NCBI RefSeq assembly: GCF_013141695.1
Contig: NZ_WHNY01000047.1
Span: forward strand, 1-63,155
DNA: 63,155 bases
Origin: Paenibacillus plantarum
GTDB taxonomy: Bacteria; Bacillota; Bacilli; Paenibacillales; NBRC-103111
Reading direction: 5' to 3'
Positions 40,836-50,410 of this stretch are shown here, in pieces (position 1 is the stretch's first letter; each line of letters begins with the position of its first letter). The notes below the pieces were generated by a model that ran no database searches, was not told the origin of the DNA, and saw only the letters and a program-made list of their open reading frames with translations. Made by a program: the position numbers and the translations under genes.

Positions 40836-40953
40836 ATACTGAACGTATAGTTTATTAAATATATAACAAATAATATACTGAACGTATAGTTTTGTAAATG
40901 GGTAATTGCAACTTTATTTCTTATTAATAATTGGTATACTGAACGTATAGTTT
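40836..40953. promoter_or_regulatory. Three direct copies of an 18-bp TetR operator
   Basis: ATACTGAACGTATAGTTT is repeated exactly at 40836-40853, 40875-40892 and 40936-40953. The last overlaps a TATACT -10 for the TetR gene. The copies cover the whole divergent interval between the MFS and TetR genes. Exact conservation and 39- and 61-bp offsets suggest several dimers bind, repressing both genes. Confidence 0.85.
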
Positions 40954-40998
40954 ATTTGTATCGGATCAGATATGTATGGATGAAAGAGGATGATGACG

Positions 40999-41574
40999 AT
41001 GAATGGAAAAAGAGGCAGGCCGCGGAATATTGAATCTCACAAGTCTATCCTTTCCGCATCTTACGAGTTATTGCTGGAAAATGGCTTCCAAGCCGTCACA
41101 GTGGATAAAATCGCTGATCGTGCCCAAGTTAGCAAAGCCACGATATATAAATGGTGGCCTAACAAGGCCGCCGTGGTCATGGATGGTTTCATGCATGCTG
41201 CCACGGACAGATTACCTATCCCTGATACAGGTACAACATTTAATGACATTCTAATACACGCCACGAATTTAACCGGATTTTTGACAAGCCGAGAGGGGAC
41301 CATCATTACAGAGTTATTAGGCGAAGGGCAGTTTGATTTAGGATTGGCTGAGGCCTATCGTTCTCGGTTTTTCCATCCCCGTCGACTGGAAGCCAGGGGT
41401 CTTTTGGAAAAAGGGGTTCAACGCGGGGAATTGAAAAACAATCTCGACATTGGCATATGTATCGATCTCATTTACGGGCCGATATTCTATCGTTTGCTTG
41501 TGACAGGCGAAACCTTGGACAAACCTTATGTGGAGAGTTTAGTAAAAAACGCATTTGAAGGAATCCGTTATTAA
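40999..41574 (+). CDS. TetR-family regulator of the MFS gene
   Basis: A 191-residue TetR regulator. The HTH is KSILSASYELLLENGFQAVTVDKIADRAQVSKATIYKWWPNK, split here as ELLLENGFQAVTVDKIADRA then VSKATIYKWWPNK. The KWWPNK form of the recognition helix is typical of the TetR group with a C-terminal TetR_C_16-like domain. I prefer the ATG at 40999, 9 nt from AGAGG; the ATG at 40990 touches it. The repeated operators show autoregulation and MFS repression. Confidence 0.88.
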   Translation: MNGKRGRPRNIESHKSILSASYELLLENGFQAVTVDKIADRAQVSKATIYKWWPNKAAVVMDGFMHAATDRLPIPDTGTTFNDILIHATNLTGFLTSREGTIITELLGEGQFDLGLAEAYRSRFFHPRRLEARGLLEKGVQRGELKNNLDIGICIDLIYGPIFYRLLVTGETLDKPYVESLVKNAFEGIRY

Positions 41575-41582
41575 TCGAACCA

Positions 41583-41614
41583 AAAAGCCCTTGCTCATCG
41601 AGCAAAGGGCTTTT
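41583..41614. terminator. Bidirectional terminator between TetR and ABC-F genes
   Basis: AAAAGCCC-TTGCTC / GAGCAA-A-GGGCTTTT with a 3-nt loop and one bulge. Confidence 0.9.
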
Positions 41615-41640
41615 CTTACCACCTAACACGGTGTTGTCAT

Positions 41641-43380
41641 TTAAAGCAACTTAATCAGCTCTTCTAGCTCTTCAACCAATACTTTTGCAAGTTCAAAATT
41701 AGTTTCTTTTAAAGCCAATTCTATTTTCATTTCAACTGATTTTTTATTCTGTTCATTTTCTAGGTAGTCTCTATTAAAATGACTCGCATAAATCATCTGT
41801 CTAAATTTACGCATACTCATTTTTCTAATCGTCTTATCTTCAATGATCAGAACATAATCCATACCATTTACAACAGAGTAGAAATCATGAGAAATCATGA
41901 GAATCGCACCTTTATAGTCTTCAATGGCTTTGTCCAGTGCTATTTGCGTATAGGTGTCTAAATGGCTTGTCGGTTCATCAAGAAGCAATACGTTTGCTTT
42001 ACTGGCAGAAACCTTAGCCAATTGAAGAATATTTTTTTCTCCACCAGATAAAGATGCTATCTTTTGATTAACGATTTCTCCTTCAAAGCCATAGTTTGAA
42101 AGAAACGATCTAACCTCATCATACGTTTTAAACCCAGCATCGATGAATTCCTCTAGTATTGTATTAGAATCCTTTAGCACTTCGCCTTGATTCTGAGATA
42201 AATAAGCCACTTTAACATCAGCATGTATTTCAATTGACGCATGATTATTTGTAAAGATATCTCGGAGTAAAGTCGTTTTCCCGGTACCGTTTGAACCAAT
42301 AATGGCTACTTTATCCGTAGATTTTATCTCAAAATTCACATTGTCTAAAAGCAATTCATCAAACGTAACACTATAATTAGTGACATTTACAACAATGCTG
42401 TCTTCAATTTCATTCTCAATACCGAAACTGATCTTCGGTTGCTTAATATCAACAAAGGGCGCTTTAATTCTACGCGCTTCCAATCTTTCTTGAAACCTAA
42501 CTCTAGCTTTTAATGCTCTCCCTCTAGAGGCTTCTGAATTATACGTTGCAATAGCTCTAAGATTATCAATAATGTTATCGTATCTCTCAATTTCTTCTTG
42601 TTCAGCGACTGCGATTTCTTGCAACTCAATTTTTGTCTGAAGTAATGAGAAATTATACTCAATGTACCGCCCATCAAACTCTTGGATCTCCATGTTTTCA
42701 AGGTGTAGAATTTTGTTGAAACAATGATTCAATAGATATCGGTTGTGCGTAACAACTAGCAGCATTCCTTTGTGAGAATTAATCAGATTTTTAAGCGCAT
42801 TTAGATTTTCAAAGTCTAAAAATACATCTGGTTCGTCCATAATCATTAAGTCTGGACGACTAAGCATTTCCTTCATCACTTGAATAAGTTTGAATTCCCC
42901 GCCACTCAGGTCAGATACCTTAAGATCTTTTAGCTTCATGAGGTTTGCTAGATTTAGTTTTTTATGAATGTTGCTTTCGAAATCAGCCCCACCGATTGTA
43001 TCAAATGTGTCTAAAGCTAATTGATACTTTTCTAATAACGCATCCATATCCGATGATGTTTCCATTTCCGTACAAATCGCTGTTATTTCATTTTGTATCT
43101 TAATAAATTCTTCCCCTATATATTCAAAAACGGTTGTTTCTTTCGTTTTGTCGAATTGTGGGAATTGACTTACATGCCGAATATTACAAGTCGGGTCTAT
43201 TTCTAACTTGCCCTCGAACAAATATCTTTCTGGATCCATCAGTATATCGATCAATGTACTTTTCCCGCTGCCGCTTGTTCCTATAAAAGCGCAATGTTGT
43301 GCCTCTTCAAGCGTAAATGAAATGTTGTTATATAGTTCTTTTTGCGGAAATGAGAAGGATAAGTTTTCAACTTTTATCAT
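41641..43380 (-). CDS. ABC-F family ATPase (ribosome-associated)
   Basis: A 579-residue soluble protein with two ATPase domains. Walker A motifs: GTSGSGKST (about 33) and GSNGTGKTT (about 345). Signature motifs: LSGGEFKLIQVMKEML and LSGGEKNILQLAKV. Walker B: LMIMDEPDVFLD and VLLLDEPTSHLD. A linker of about 70 residues joins them (EEIERYDNIIDNLRAIATY). There is no membrane domain. The family acts at the ribosomal E site, either as a housekeeping factor or protecting against antibiotics (Lsa/Vga group). The AT-rich base use differs from the neighbours, which would suit a mobile resistance gene. The start at 43380 has AAAGGTAACACT before ATG. Confidence 0.88.
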   Translation of the reverse strand: MIKVENLSFSFPQKELYNNISFTLEEAQHCAFIGTSGSGKSTLIDILMDPERYLFEGKLEIDPTCNIRHVSQFPQFDKTKETTVFEYIGEEFIKIQNEITAICTEMETSSDMDALLEKYQLALDTFDTIGGADFESNIHKKLNLANLMKLKDLKVSDLSGGEFKLIQVMKEMLSRPDLMIMDEPDVFLDFENLNALKNLINSHKGMLLVVTHNRYLLNHCFNKILHLENMEIQEFDGRYIEYNFSLLQTKIELQEIAVAEQEEIERYDNIIDNLRAIATYNSEASRGRALKARVRFQERLEARRIKAPFVDIKQPKISFGIENEIEDSIVVNVTNYSVTFDELLLDNVNFEIKSTDKVAIIGSNGTGKTTLLRDIFTNNHASIEIHADVKVAYLSQNQGEVLKDSNTILEEFIDAGFKTYDEVRSFLSNYGFEGEIVNQKIASLSGGEKNILQLAKVSASKANVLLLDEPTSHLDTYTQIALDKAIEDYKGAILMISHDFYSVVNGMDYVLIIEDKTIRKMSMRKFRQMIYASHFNRDYLENEQNKKSVEMKIELALKETNFELAKVLVEELEELIKLL

Positions 43381-43602
43381 AGTGTTACCTTTCTTTATAA
43401 CTAAATTTGTGACTATTTTAGAAGTATTGCAAAATATAGATTTAGAATTCCATATGCCCACCATTCTACCACACATAGTGGAGAAAACAGAAACGATCGG
43501 AGTCACGCGGTTCGGTTCATAAATATAGACGAATAGTCACTTATGCTGATCACTAATTTGACTTAGAATTAACGTAGAAGATTGAAAAAGGCTGGGATTG
43601 CC

Positions 43603-44325
43603 ATGTTAATCAAAAGAGACAAATGGTTGCAATATCGCATCCTTCGCAATGGGTCCTCTCTCGCCGGACGGTTGCCAAAAACACAGTTGCTTAAAAAGAA
43701 CGTGTTATCCAAGATGCTGCATCACTATCAGAGCGTCGTACTGAAACCTCGCAACGGGAGTTACGGAAGGGATATCGTGTTCATTAAACGAAACGGTGCA
43801 AACGCCTATCGTGTTCAAAACGAGAATAATGCTGTCACCATGAGAGACACTGATAAGCTACTCAAATGGCTCCGCAAAAAAAACAGAGGTCGAGGATATA
43901 TTGTCCAAAGGCGTCTACAGCTTGCTCAAATTGGGAACAGGCCGTTCGACATTCGGATAATGGCTCAGCGAAAAAAAGGCTCTTCATTCACTTGGAACGT
44001 GACAGGCTCATACGCGAAAGTTGCGGCGCAAGGTTATCTAGTCACGAATGTGACCAGCCGCACCATCCCAGTGCTTGAGGCGCTAAAATTAGCCCGAATC
44101 GGAGATCGGAGCTTGCTTATCAAAGCGGAACGCATCGCTCTATTGGCTGCCAAACGACTGGGTGAGCGTTACCCCAAGCTTAGACAAGTCGGGTTCGATA
44201 TCGGCATCGACAGGAAACATCGGATTTGGATCATCGAAGGCAATTACAAACCGGACGTGCGCCCTTTCCGGCTCTTGAAAGATTCCTCGATGTATCGCAG
44301 AATATTATGGTATAAGAAACATTAA
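43603..44325 (+). CDS. YheC/YheD-family ATP-grasp protein
   Basis: A 240-residue ATP-grasp protein of the endospore-coat-associated YheC/D family. VVLKPRNGSYGRDIVFI is the ATP-binding Lys strand and loop; YIVQRRLQLAQIGNRPFDIRI and QVGFDIGIDRKHRIWIIEGNY hold the metal-binding residues of the C-terminal half. Compared with full-length YheC/D it lacks the N-terminal 100 residues, a common short form in Paenibacillus. The start is uncertain: the ATG at 43603 or a TTG at 43582. Confidence 0.85.
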   Translation: MLIKRDKWLQYRILRNGSSLAGRLPKTQLLKKNVLSKMLHHYQSVVLKPRNGSYGRDIVFIKRNGANAYRVQNENNAVTMRDTDKLLKWLRKKNRGRGYIVQRRLQLAQIGNRPFDIRIMAQRKKGSSFTWNVTGSYAKVAAQGYLVTNVTSRTIPVLEALKLARIGDRSLLIKAERIALLAAKRLGERYPKLRQVGFDIGIDRKHRIWIIEGNYKPDVRPFRLLKDSSMYRRILWYKKH

Positions 44326-44331
44326 AGCAAA

Positions 44332-44371
44332 AAAAGACGACCAGCCTTTTATCTTTGGCCTGTCGTCTTTT
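44332..44371 (+). terminator. Terminator of the YheC/D-like gene
   Basis: AAAAGACGAC / GTCGTCTTTT with inner pairing CAG-GCC / GGC-CTG; a T-run follows. Confidence 0.9.
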
Positions 44372-44412
44372 CATGTTTGGTACTTATTCTTGATAAATAC
44401 CCACTTGGGAAT

Positions 44413-44736
44413 TCACTTGCGTCTTGGAGCACTTACAACGCGCGTCACTTGGAACCTATTTACCCCTACCTGTATAATGGCAAACTGGCTGAAAGAAGTG
44501 CCGGAAGAAGTATAAGGTTCCGCTTCAATATTTCCACTCGGCGTTTTAACCGTTGCGGAGATTTTAGTTACCAAACAGACTCCACGGCTAGATGCTCTCC
44601 AAGTCTCGTCACGCTGAACACTATAATTGTCGTCACTACAAAAGATGGATGCATATTCAACTGTCCCAGACGCATTAAACGAAGTGGAGTTAAATATCTG
44701 AACGGGGTCATAACCCCCAGGTCCTCTATTTCCCAT
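44413..44736 (-). CDS. Small protein of unknown function
   Basis: A 107-residue protein starting MGNRGPGGYDPVQIFNST, with AAAGGAGG 8 nt upstream of the ATG. It is rich in Ser, Thr and Val and has two Cys. The beta-strand-like pattern (TVEYASIFCSDDNYSV, SGTSFSQFAIIQVGVNRFQVTRVV, split at QFAII) suggests a small beta-sandwich. No signal peptide is seen. I do not recognise the family. It converges on the spore-coat YheC/D gene, which could hint at a spore role, but nothing else supports that. Confidence 0.65.
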   Translation of the reverse strand: MGNRGPGGYDPVQIFNSTSFNASGTVEYASIFCSDDNYSVQRDETWRASSRGVCLVTKISATVKTPSGNIEAEPYTSSGTSFSQFAIIQVGVNRFQVTRVVSAPRRK

Positions 44737-44924
44737 CCTCAAAACCTCCTTTTTTATTGATATAGTTCAGTAGATGCAATTGATATCGTTTTGGTAAGGT
44801 ATAAATGTGGACAAGGAAAAAAAGTACGTTTGTCCGGTGGTCGCGAGGATACGGCAGCTTATGACGTGCGCAATAGAGAGTATTTCCTCGAGAGGTTATG
44901 CACAAGTTTTTGAAATAAAACAAA

Positions 44925-44944
44925 GGGCACTCTCTAGAGTGCCC
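44925..44944 (-). terminator. Terminator after a relic gene
   Basis: GGGCACTCT / AGAGTGCCC perfect arms with a CT loop; the minus side runs into TTTGTTTTATTTC. Confidence 0.85.
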
Positions 44945-44991
44945 CTGGCTAAAACCCACTGTTACGAAAGTAGGAATTGTGACGAGATTTT

Positions 44992-45356
44992 TTATGATGT
45001 AATATCGTCGAAATTTTGCAAAAGGCGCAGCTCCAGCCCTTGTTCGTTTGTTGTTAGTTCTTGCATGATCGGAATCGTCATATCGGTATTGGGGTTGTAT
45101 TTCAGGCCCCAGTGCATAATGGCAAACACGACCTGCGTATGAGTGCTACGCCGTCTGTACGGACTCCTGGGGCATCTACATAAGCGGTAGCCTTCGCGAC
45201 TTGATCACCAAGGGTAAGGGCCAACCCAACCAAAGCGAGCAAATTGCAATCAAACACGGCATAGAGAACTCTTAGAAAACCCATGCCATAGACCGAAGCT
45301 CGGCGCTTAGCAACTTGTGCGAGCTCTTCTGAAAGCGTCGAGTAAAGTATTAGCAA
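44992..45356 (-). pseudogene. Relic of an unidentified gene with frameshift
   Basis: The frame ending at 44992 reads THTQVVFAIMHWGLKYNPNTD then MTIPIMQELTTNEQGLELRLL up to a proper stop, and a terminator follows. Upstream another frame continues (AQVAKRRASVYGMGFLRVL, KATAYVDAPGVRTDGVALIRR) from 45356. The switch occurs near 45145. It is probably one gene broken by a frameshift and lacking its start. I cannot name the family; the MHWG stretch alone is not enough. Confidence 0.5.
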
Positions 45357-45370
45357 TAGTCAGTACAAGT

Positions 45371-46561
45371 TTATTTAAGTTGCTGTAAGAGACTCTGTCC
45401 AAATTGTGGCCCTTTTACATCAAAGTTATCTGCAACCGTTGCCCCAATATCCGAAAATGTCTTACTTACGGGCAGCTTACTTTGCCCAGTGAATCCCTTA
45501 CTGTAGATGAGTAAAGGAACATATTCACGGGTATGATCTGTGCCCATATGAATAGGATCATTACCATGGTCTGCTGTAATGATGAGAAGATCATTTTCAC
45601 TCAGCTTGGCAAGAACTTCATTTAAGCGATCATCAAATTCTTCTAGTGCTTTCCCATACCCAATCGGATCTCTTCGATGTCCATAAAGTGCATCAAAATC
45701 AACAAGATTCAAGAAGCTAAGTCCTGTAAAATCAGTATGAATGATCTCCATGAGTTTATCCATGCCATCCATGTTTGACACTGTGCGCAAAGATTTGGTA
45801 ACACCTTCACCATCATATATATCTGAGATCTTGCCAATCGCTACTACATCGAACCCTGCATCCTTAAGCTCATTCATCACGGTTCTTCCATAAGGTTTCA
45901 AGGCATAATCATGTCGGTTCGACGTTCTCTTGAAATTCCCAACAGACTCTCCCAGGAATGGCCTCGCGATCACTCTGCCTAACATGTATTCCTCACGCAG
46001 CGTAATCTCTCTGGCTATCTCGCAGATTTGATATAGTTCTTCCAACGGAACAACCGCTTCATGAGCCGCAATCTGAATCACGGAATCTGCTGAGGTATAG
46101 ACGATGAGTGCACCAGTGTCTATATGCTCTTGGCCAAGTTCATCCAGAATAGCTGTACCACTTGCTGGCTTATTCCCAATAATCTTTCGTTCCGTTCTTC
46201 GTTCTAATTCATTCATTAATTCATTTGGAAATCCATCAGGGAACACTTTGAAAGGAACATTGACTCGCAGGCCCATAATCTCCCAGTGTCCTGTCATTGT
46301 ATCCTTCCCATTCGAAGCCTCTTGCATTTTGGTGAAATAAGCTAAAGGCTGCTCTACCTTGGGTACTCCGGGTATTTGGTCAATATGGCTTAACCCTAAC
46401 TTAGATAAAACAGGAACATGCAGCCCATTCATTCTTTCTGCGATATGCCGTAATGTATGTGATCCTGTATCACCGTACTTTTCAGCATCCGGAGCTTCAC
46501 CGATGCCTACAGAATCCATAACGATGACGAAGATCCGCTTAAACCGAGGTGTTTGTTTCAT
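45371..46561 (-). CDS. deoB: Phosphopentomutase
   Basis: A 396-residue alkaline-phosphatase-fold phosphopentomutase that interconverts ribose- and deoxyribose-1-phosphate and the 5-phosphates. IFVIVMDSVGIGEAPDA carries the first metal Asp. DTMTGHWEIMG holds the catalytic Thr, SNRHDYALKP a conserved loop, and IITADHGNDP and GTDHTREYVP the remaining metal ligands. Length matches the family. It follows nupC and deoD on the same strand in a nucleoside salvage operon. Confidence 0.96.
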   Translation of the reverse strand: MKQTPRFKRIFVIVMDSVGIGEAPDAEKYGDTGSHTLRHIAERMNGLHVPVLSKLGLSHIDQIPGVPKVEQPLAYFTKMQEASNGKDTMTGHWEIMGLRVNVPFKVFPDGFPNELMNELERRTERKIIGNKPASGTAILDELGQEHIDTGALIVYTSADSVIQIAAHEAVVPLEELYQICEIAREITLREEYMLGRVIARPFLGESVGNFKRTSNRHDYALKPYGRTVMNELKDAGFDVVAIGKISDIYDGEGVTKSLRTVSNMDGMDKLMEIIHTDFTGLSFLNLVDFDALYGHRRDPIGYGKALEEFDDRLNEVLAKLSENDLLIITADHGNDPIHMGTDHTREYVPLLIYSKGFTGQSKLPVSKTFSDIGATVADNFDVKGPQFGQSLLQQLK

Positions 46562-46593
46562 GTCGAAGCCCCTTCTATGTTAGTTGTACGCTA

Positions 46594-47775
46594 CTAAAAT
46601 ACGATCCCGATAACGATGGCTGATAAAACGCTTACAAGCGTAGCTCCATATAGCAATTTTAATCCAAAACGAGCAACCACATTCCCTTGTTTTTCATTCA
46701 AGCCTTTTACGGCACCCACGATTGTCCCAATAGACCCAAAGTTAGCAAATGAGATTAGAAATACAGAAACGATAGCTGTCGTACGATCACTAAAACCGTC
46801 CTTAATCTTTACAAAGTCAAGCATAGCCACGAATTCATTCGCCACTAATTTGGTTGCCATGATACTGCCTGCACGAACAGCTTCATTCCATGGCACACCC
46901 ATAACAAAGGCGATCGGTGCAAAACCATAACCCAATGTTTGTTGGAACGAGATACCGAATATGCCCGCGAAGACGCCGTTAATTAAAGCAATTAAACCAA
47001 CGAAACCAATCAACATGACCCCAACCACGACGGCTACCTTAAAGCCATCCATGATATACTCGCCCAACATTTCGAAAAACGTCAGTTTTTCTTGTTCCTG
47101 AACTTCAACAATATCCTCTTCAGGTTTAACCTCATAGGGGTTGATGATGGATGCAATTATAAAGCCGCCAAAAAGGTTTAGTATTAATGCAGCCACAACA
47201 TATCTAGGCTCTAGCATCGTCATATAGGAACCAACGATCGACATGGATACCGTAGACATGGCTGATGCGCACAGTGTGTACAGACGTTGTTTAGACAATA
47301 ATCCGAGTTGGTTTTTCACCGAAATAAACACTTCATTTTGTCCGACAATAGCCGCGGCGACCGCATTATAGGATTCTAATTTCCCCATACCATTTACTTT
47401 ACTTAGGACCAGTCCAATATACTTGATAATAAAAGGAAGTATTTTATAATATTGCAGAATCCCGATGATCGCTGACATAAATACGATAGGCATCAATACA
47501 AAGAGGAAGAATGTATGTGCCCCTTCATTGGCCATGCCACCAAAAATAAAGTTAGTACCTTCATTTGCATATCCCAGTAATTTCGCAAAACTATTGGCAA
47601 AGCCCTTGATTAAGAATTCCCCTATACTTGTCTTTAATAGAAGTAATCCTAAAACAATCTGGACCACAATCATGATAAGGACTGGTCGGTATTTAATCTT
47701 TTTCTTATCGCTACTTGCAAGCCATGCCAGTATTAGAACAATAATCAGACCAGCAACAGAGATGAAATAATGCAT
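46594..47775 (-). CDS. nupC: Nucleoside:cation symporter (NupC family)
   Basis: A 393-residue concentrative nucleoside transporter with about 9 helices. Family motifs: MGKLESYNAVAAAIVGQNEVFISVKNQLGLL (split at AAIVG), then SAMSTVSMSIVGSYMTML and the late LISFANFGSIGTIVGAVKGLNEKQ. It takes up nucleosides with protons or sodium. It is placed between deoD and deoB, 32 nt from deoB. Confidence 0.95.
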   Translation of the reverse strand: MHYFISVAGLIIVLILAWLASSDKKKIKYRPVLIMIVVQIVLGLLLLKTSIGEFLIKGFANSFAKLLGYANEGTNFIFGGMANEGAHTFFLFVLMPIVFMSAIIGILQYYKILPFIIKYIGLVLSKVNGMGKLESYNAVAAAIVGQNEVFISVKNQLGLLSKQRLYTLCASAMSTVSMSIVGSYMTMLEPRYVVAALILNLFGGFIIASIINPYEVKPEEDIVEVQEQEKLTFFEMLGEYIMDGFKVAVVVGVMLIGFVGLIALINGVFAGIFGISFQQTLGYGFAPIAFVMGVPWNEAVRAGSIMATKLVANEFVAMLDFVKIKDGFSDRTTAIVSVFLISFANFGSIGTIVGAVKGLNEKQGNVVARFGLKLLYGATLVSVLSAIVIGIVF

Positions 47776-47897
47776 CTTGACCCCTCCAAATTTTTATTTA
47801 TTGTGCCAACAGACTTCCGTGCATTAATCCACTATTTCCCAATAAGTTAACTTGGTTTTTGTTTGTGAACCGTCCCGCAGTCTCAATAAGTGTTAAG

Positions 47898-48611
47898 TTA
47901 TATGGAATCATCAATGACTGTATGAAGAGCAATTTCTACCATTTCATAAAAGGACTGTTCACTTTCTTGATGAGTTAAGTGCTCCTGGGTTAATAATTGG
48001 CTACCCGCCGTCAAAATGGACAGTGCTTTTACACCATATTTAGCAGCCAACGTATAGAGCGATGTGCTTTCCATTTCTACCGCTAGTACACCAAAGTCCA
48101 TAAATTTGTGAAGTCGATCCAACGTTTCTCGGTAAAACTCATCAGAGTTATAAATATTGCCAACAAAGACTTTCACTTTTTTACTTTGTGCTTGTTGATA
48201 TGCTTTCATTAGCAATGAAAAATCCGCCGTAGGCGCATAATTGCAACCATGGAAAATCTTCTCTGTCATATTGCTGTCTGAAGACACCGCTTGTGCTAAT
48301 ACAATATCGCGGATACTCACTTCTTTTTGCATCGCACCACATGTACCAATCCGAATCAATTTCTTCACTTCATAATCGACGATCAGTTCCGTTGCATAAA
48401 TACTCATCGATGGATTACCCATCCCTGTCCCCTGAACCGATACCGGCACGCCCTTGTATAACCCCGTGTATCCATACATGCCTCTTACTTCGTTATAACA
48501 ATAAGCTTCCTCTAAAAAATTCTCCGCTACAAATTTTGCCCGCAAAGGATCTCCTGGTAGTAATACACGGTCCGCTATTTCTCCTTTTTTTGCGCCTAAA
48601 TGCCTGCTCAT
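47898..48611 (-). CDS. deoD: Purine-nucleoside phosphorylase (DeoD type)
   Basis: A 237-residue hexameric purine-nucleoside phosphorylase. Start MSRHLGAKKGEIADRVLLPGDPLRA is split at EIAD; GDPLRA binds phosphate. EVRGMYGYTGLYKG and VSVQGTGMGNPSMSIYA follow. FGVLAVEMESTSLYTLA carries the ribose-binding MEME-type motif. Close to B. subtilis DeoD in length. First structural gene of the nucleoside operon. Confidence 0.96.
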   Translation of the reverse strand: MSRHLGAKKGEIADRVLLPGDPLRAKFVAENFLEEAYCYNEVRGMYGYTGLYKGVPVSVQGTGMGNPSMSIYATELIVDYEVKKLIRIGTCGAMQKEVSIRDIVLAQAVSSDSNMTEKIFHGCNYAPTADFSLLMKAYQQAQSKKVKVFVGNIYNSDEFYRETLDRLHKFMDFGVLAVEMESTSLYTLAAKYGVKALSILTAGSQLLTQEHLTHQESEQSFYEMVEIALHTVIDDSI

Positions 48612-48819
48612 ATGATTTCCTCCAATAAACTGAATTCAGATTTTTCGAAATCGCTTCCATTTACCGACTGGAAAATAGATGCTTTAGCATTTCCAAACGA
48701 CTTTCCTTAAGGAAGGAAGATCAGCTTTAATCGTTTAGAACCTGCTTTGAGCATAAGGTTTTTTATCATCACAAACTAGACCAAAATCTTACGCAGGATG
48801 CGGAAAATATTTGATCAAA

Positions 48820-50256
48820 TTATAAAAGTAATTCTTTACGAATATTGTCCAGATCTCTTTTGGATGGAATCGTAGAAATCGTAACAACAGGCACCGTCTT
48901 TAATGCAACCGGGAAATTACTAATGACGAAATCGATTTGATGCTGCTGCACCATTTCATCGGTTAGCCCTTTCATAATGGACGTATTAACGATCAACTGA
49001 TCCCCGATTTCCTTTTTAATCAAATCCGCTATGTAATGACGAATCGAAAATTCTTCACCGATCACTAAAAAAGCCTTTTTCCTTTTATAACGTAAGCTTG
49101 AACGCACAATTAAGGTTAGTTTTGTTAAATGGTAATCATTATACAGGACAGAAGGGTAAGCTTCATTCCACGTTTTCATGCAGTCTTGCAATTCTTGATA
49201 GATTTGCTGGCACTCCTTTTGAACATATGTCGATAAATTGCTTTTTGAAATCATCATCCATTCCGGAATTGCATTATCCATTAAAAGCTTGTCTATGAAG
49301 TTATATATCTCCAATATAAATCGTTCTTCCATATCCATATTCGGATATACCTTTGCCAGTAATGTAAAAAGCAAATTACCCATTGGATATTCTTCTTTAT
49401 CCTTGTATAATTCGACTTCTTTCATCGGTGTCATTTCCGATCCTTCGTAATAATGATATTGGCTGAGACTCACCCGCGATTGCATAAAAAATATTTCACT
49501 TTCGGGAAATTCTATAGTGAACTGTTCTTCTAGACTCTTTGCAAGAGTTTTCACCGGCAAATAAAACATCCCTTTTTCCCAGGGATATGTACTCTCGTCG
49601 ACTTTTACATATTTCCCTTTCGTAACCCTATCTACGACAATTGCTAGTAAAAAGGATAATTTCCTTTTGGAATTGATAAAATAAACGATGTTTTTCTCAT
49701 TCTCTATATGTGTGATTAACTGATTCATATTAGCAAAGTCAATGTTCGTAAAAGGCCATCCTGTAAAGTCATAGGCATCACAATATAGCTTCCAATAAAA
49801 ATATCGAATATTCATTTCATTCCCTTTGATCTTAGGGGTGGAATAAGTAATGTGTAGCTTATAAGATTTCAGATCATTATTATTTAAGTGTACAATCAGC
49901 TTCTTCAAAGACGAGGTGCTCATATACATTTCTCCAGCAAGCTCCTCCACGGAGAACCGCCCATCCGTAGTAAACAATAGATGCATCAGCCGATAAAATG
50001 TCGTTTGACTGAATATAGAAGAAACCACTTCACTAATCGTCTTACCTCGTCCATCACGTCGAAGAAATACTCCCTTTCCTCTAGACACCTCAATGGTGAT
50101 ATCAAGTGGCAGTTGCTTGCTTATCTCTTCAACCATCTTACGTATTGTTTTATCTGAGATTCCTAGACTTTCCTCAACTTCGGCTAAGGTAAACCATCTT
50201 TGTTCCGTATCCAGCAGTGTCAATAGTTGACTAGCTAATGTATATCCTTTATCCAT
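48820..50256 (-). CDS. PRD/Mga-like transcriptional regulator
   Basis: A 478-residue regulator. Two N-terminal HTH domains: WFTLAEVEESLGISDKTIRKMV and RFSVEELAGEMYMSTSSLKKLI. A long helical middle (about 160-380) resembles PRD/Mga-type modules, and the end (KKAFLVIGEEFSIRHYIADLI, then IDFVISNFPV) is like an EIIB-type domain. The start at 50256 follows GGGTGGG. It lies upstream of the nucleoside operon on the same strand with a 208-nt gap and is its probable regulator. The typical His phosphorylation sites are not obvious. Confidence 0.78.
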   Translation of the reverse strand: MDKGYTLASQLLTLLDTEQRWFTLAEVEESLGISDKTIRKMVEEISKQLPLDITIEVSRGKGVFLRRDGRGKTISEVVSSIFSQTTFYRLMHLLFTTDGRFSVEELAGEMYMSTSSLKKLIVHLNNNDLKSYKLHITYSTPKIKGNEMNIRYFYWKLYCDAYDFTGWPFTNIDFANMNQLITHIENEKNIVYFINSKRKLSFLLAIVVDRVTKGKYVKVDESTYPWEKGMFYLPVKTLAKSLEEQFTIEFPESEIFFMQSRVSLSQYHYYEGSEMTPMKEVELYKDKEEYPMGNLLFTLLAKVYPNMDMEERFILEIYNFIDKLLMDNAIPEWMMISKSNLSTYVQKECQQIYQELQDCMKTWNEAYPSVLYNDYHLTKLTLIVRSSLRYKRKKAFLVIGEEFSIRHYIADLIKKEIGDQLIVNTSIMKGLTDEMVQQHQIDFVISNFPVALKTVPVVTISTIPSKRDLDNIRKELLL

Positions 50257-50357
50257 GTTCCCACCCTGTTTCAACTTAATTTTGATGTTATAGTATGTTC
50301 AAAGATAGTTCTTTTTTACCCTTTCGAACGCAAACTGCTTTTAGTCCCTGCAGGAAA

Positions 50358-50392
50358 AAGGCTTGCAGCCTGTTACATAAACTGCAAACCTT
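50358..50392 (-). terminator. Terminator of the two-component gene cluster
   Basis: AAGG-C-TTGCAG / CTGCAA-A-CCTT with 13-nt loop; the minus side runs into TTTTTCCTG. It follows the broken kinase and marks the original end of that operon. Confidence 0.8.
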
Positions 50393-50410
50393 CTTTTATT
50401 CAATAACATC

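Noticed and set aside
41641..43506. Longer ABC-F reading frame starting at 43506
   Set aside because: The 42 extra residues have no family similarity and no ribosome binding site. The family starts at the MIKVENLSF position.
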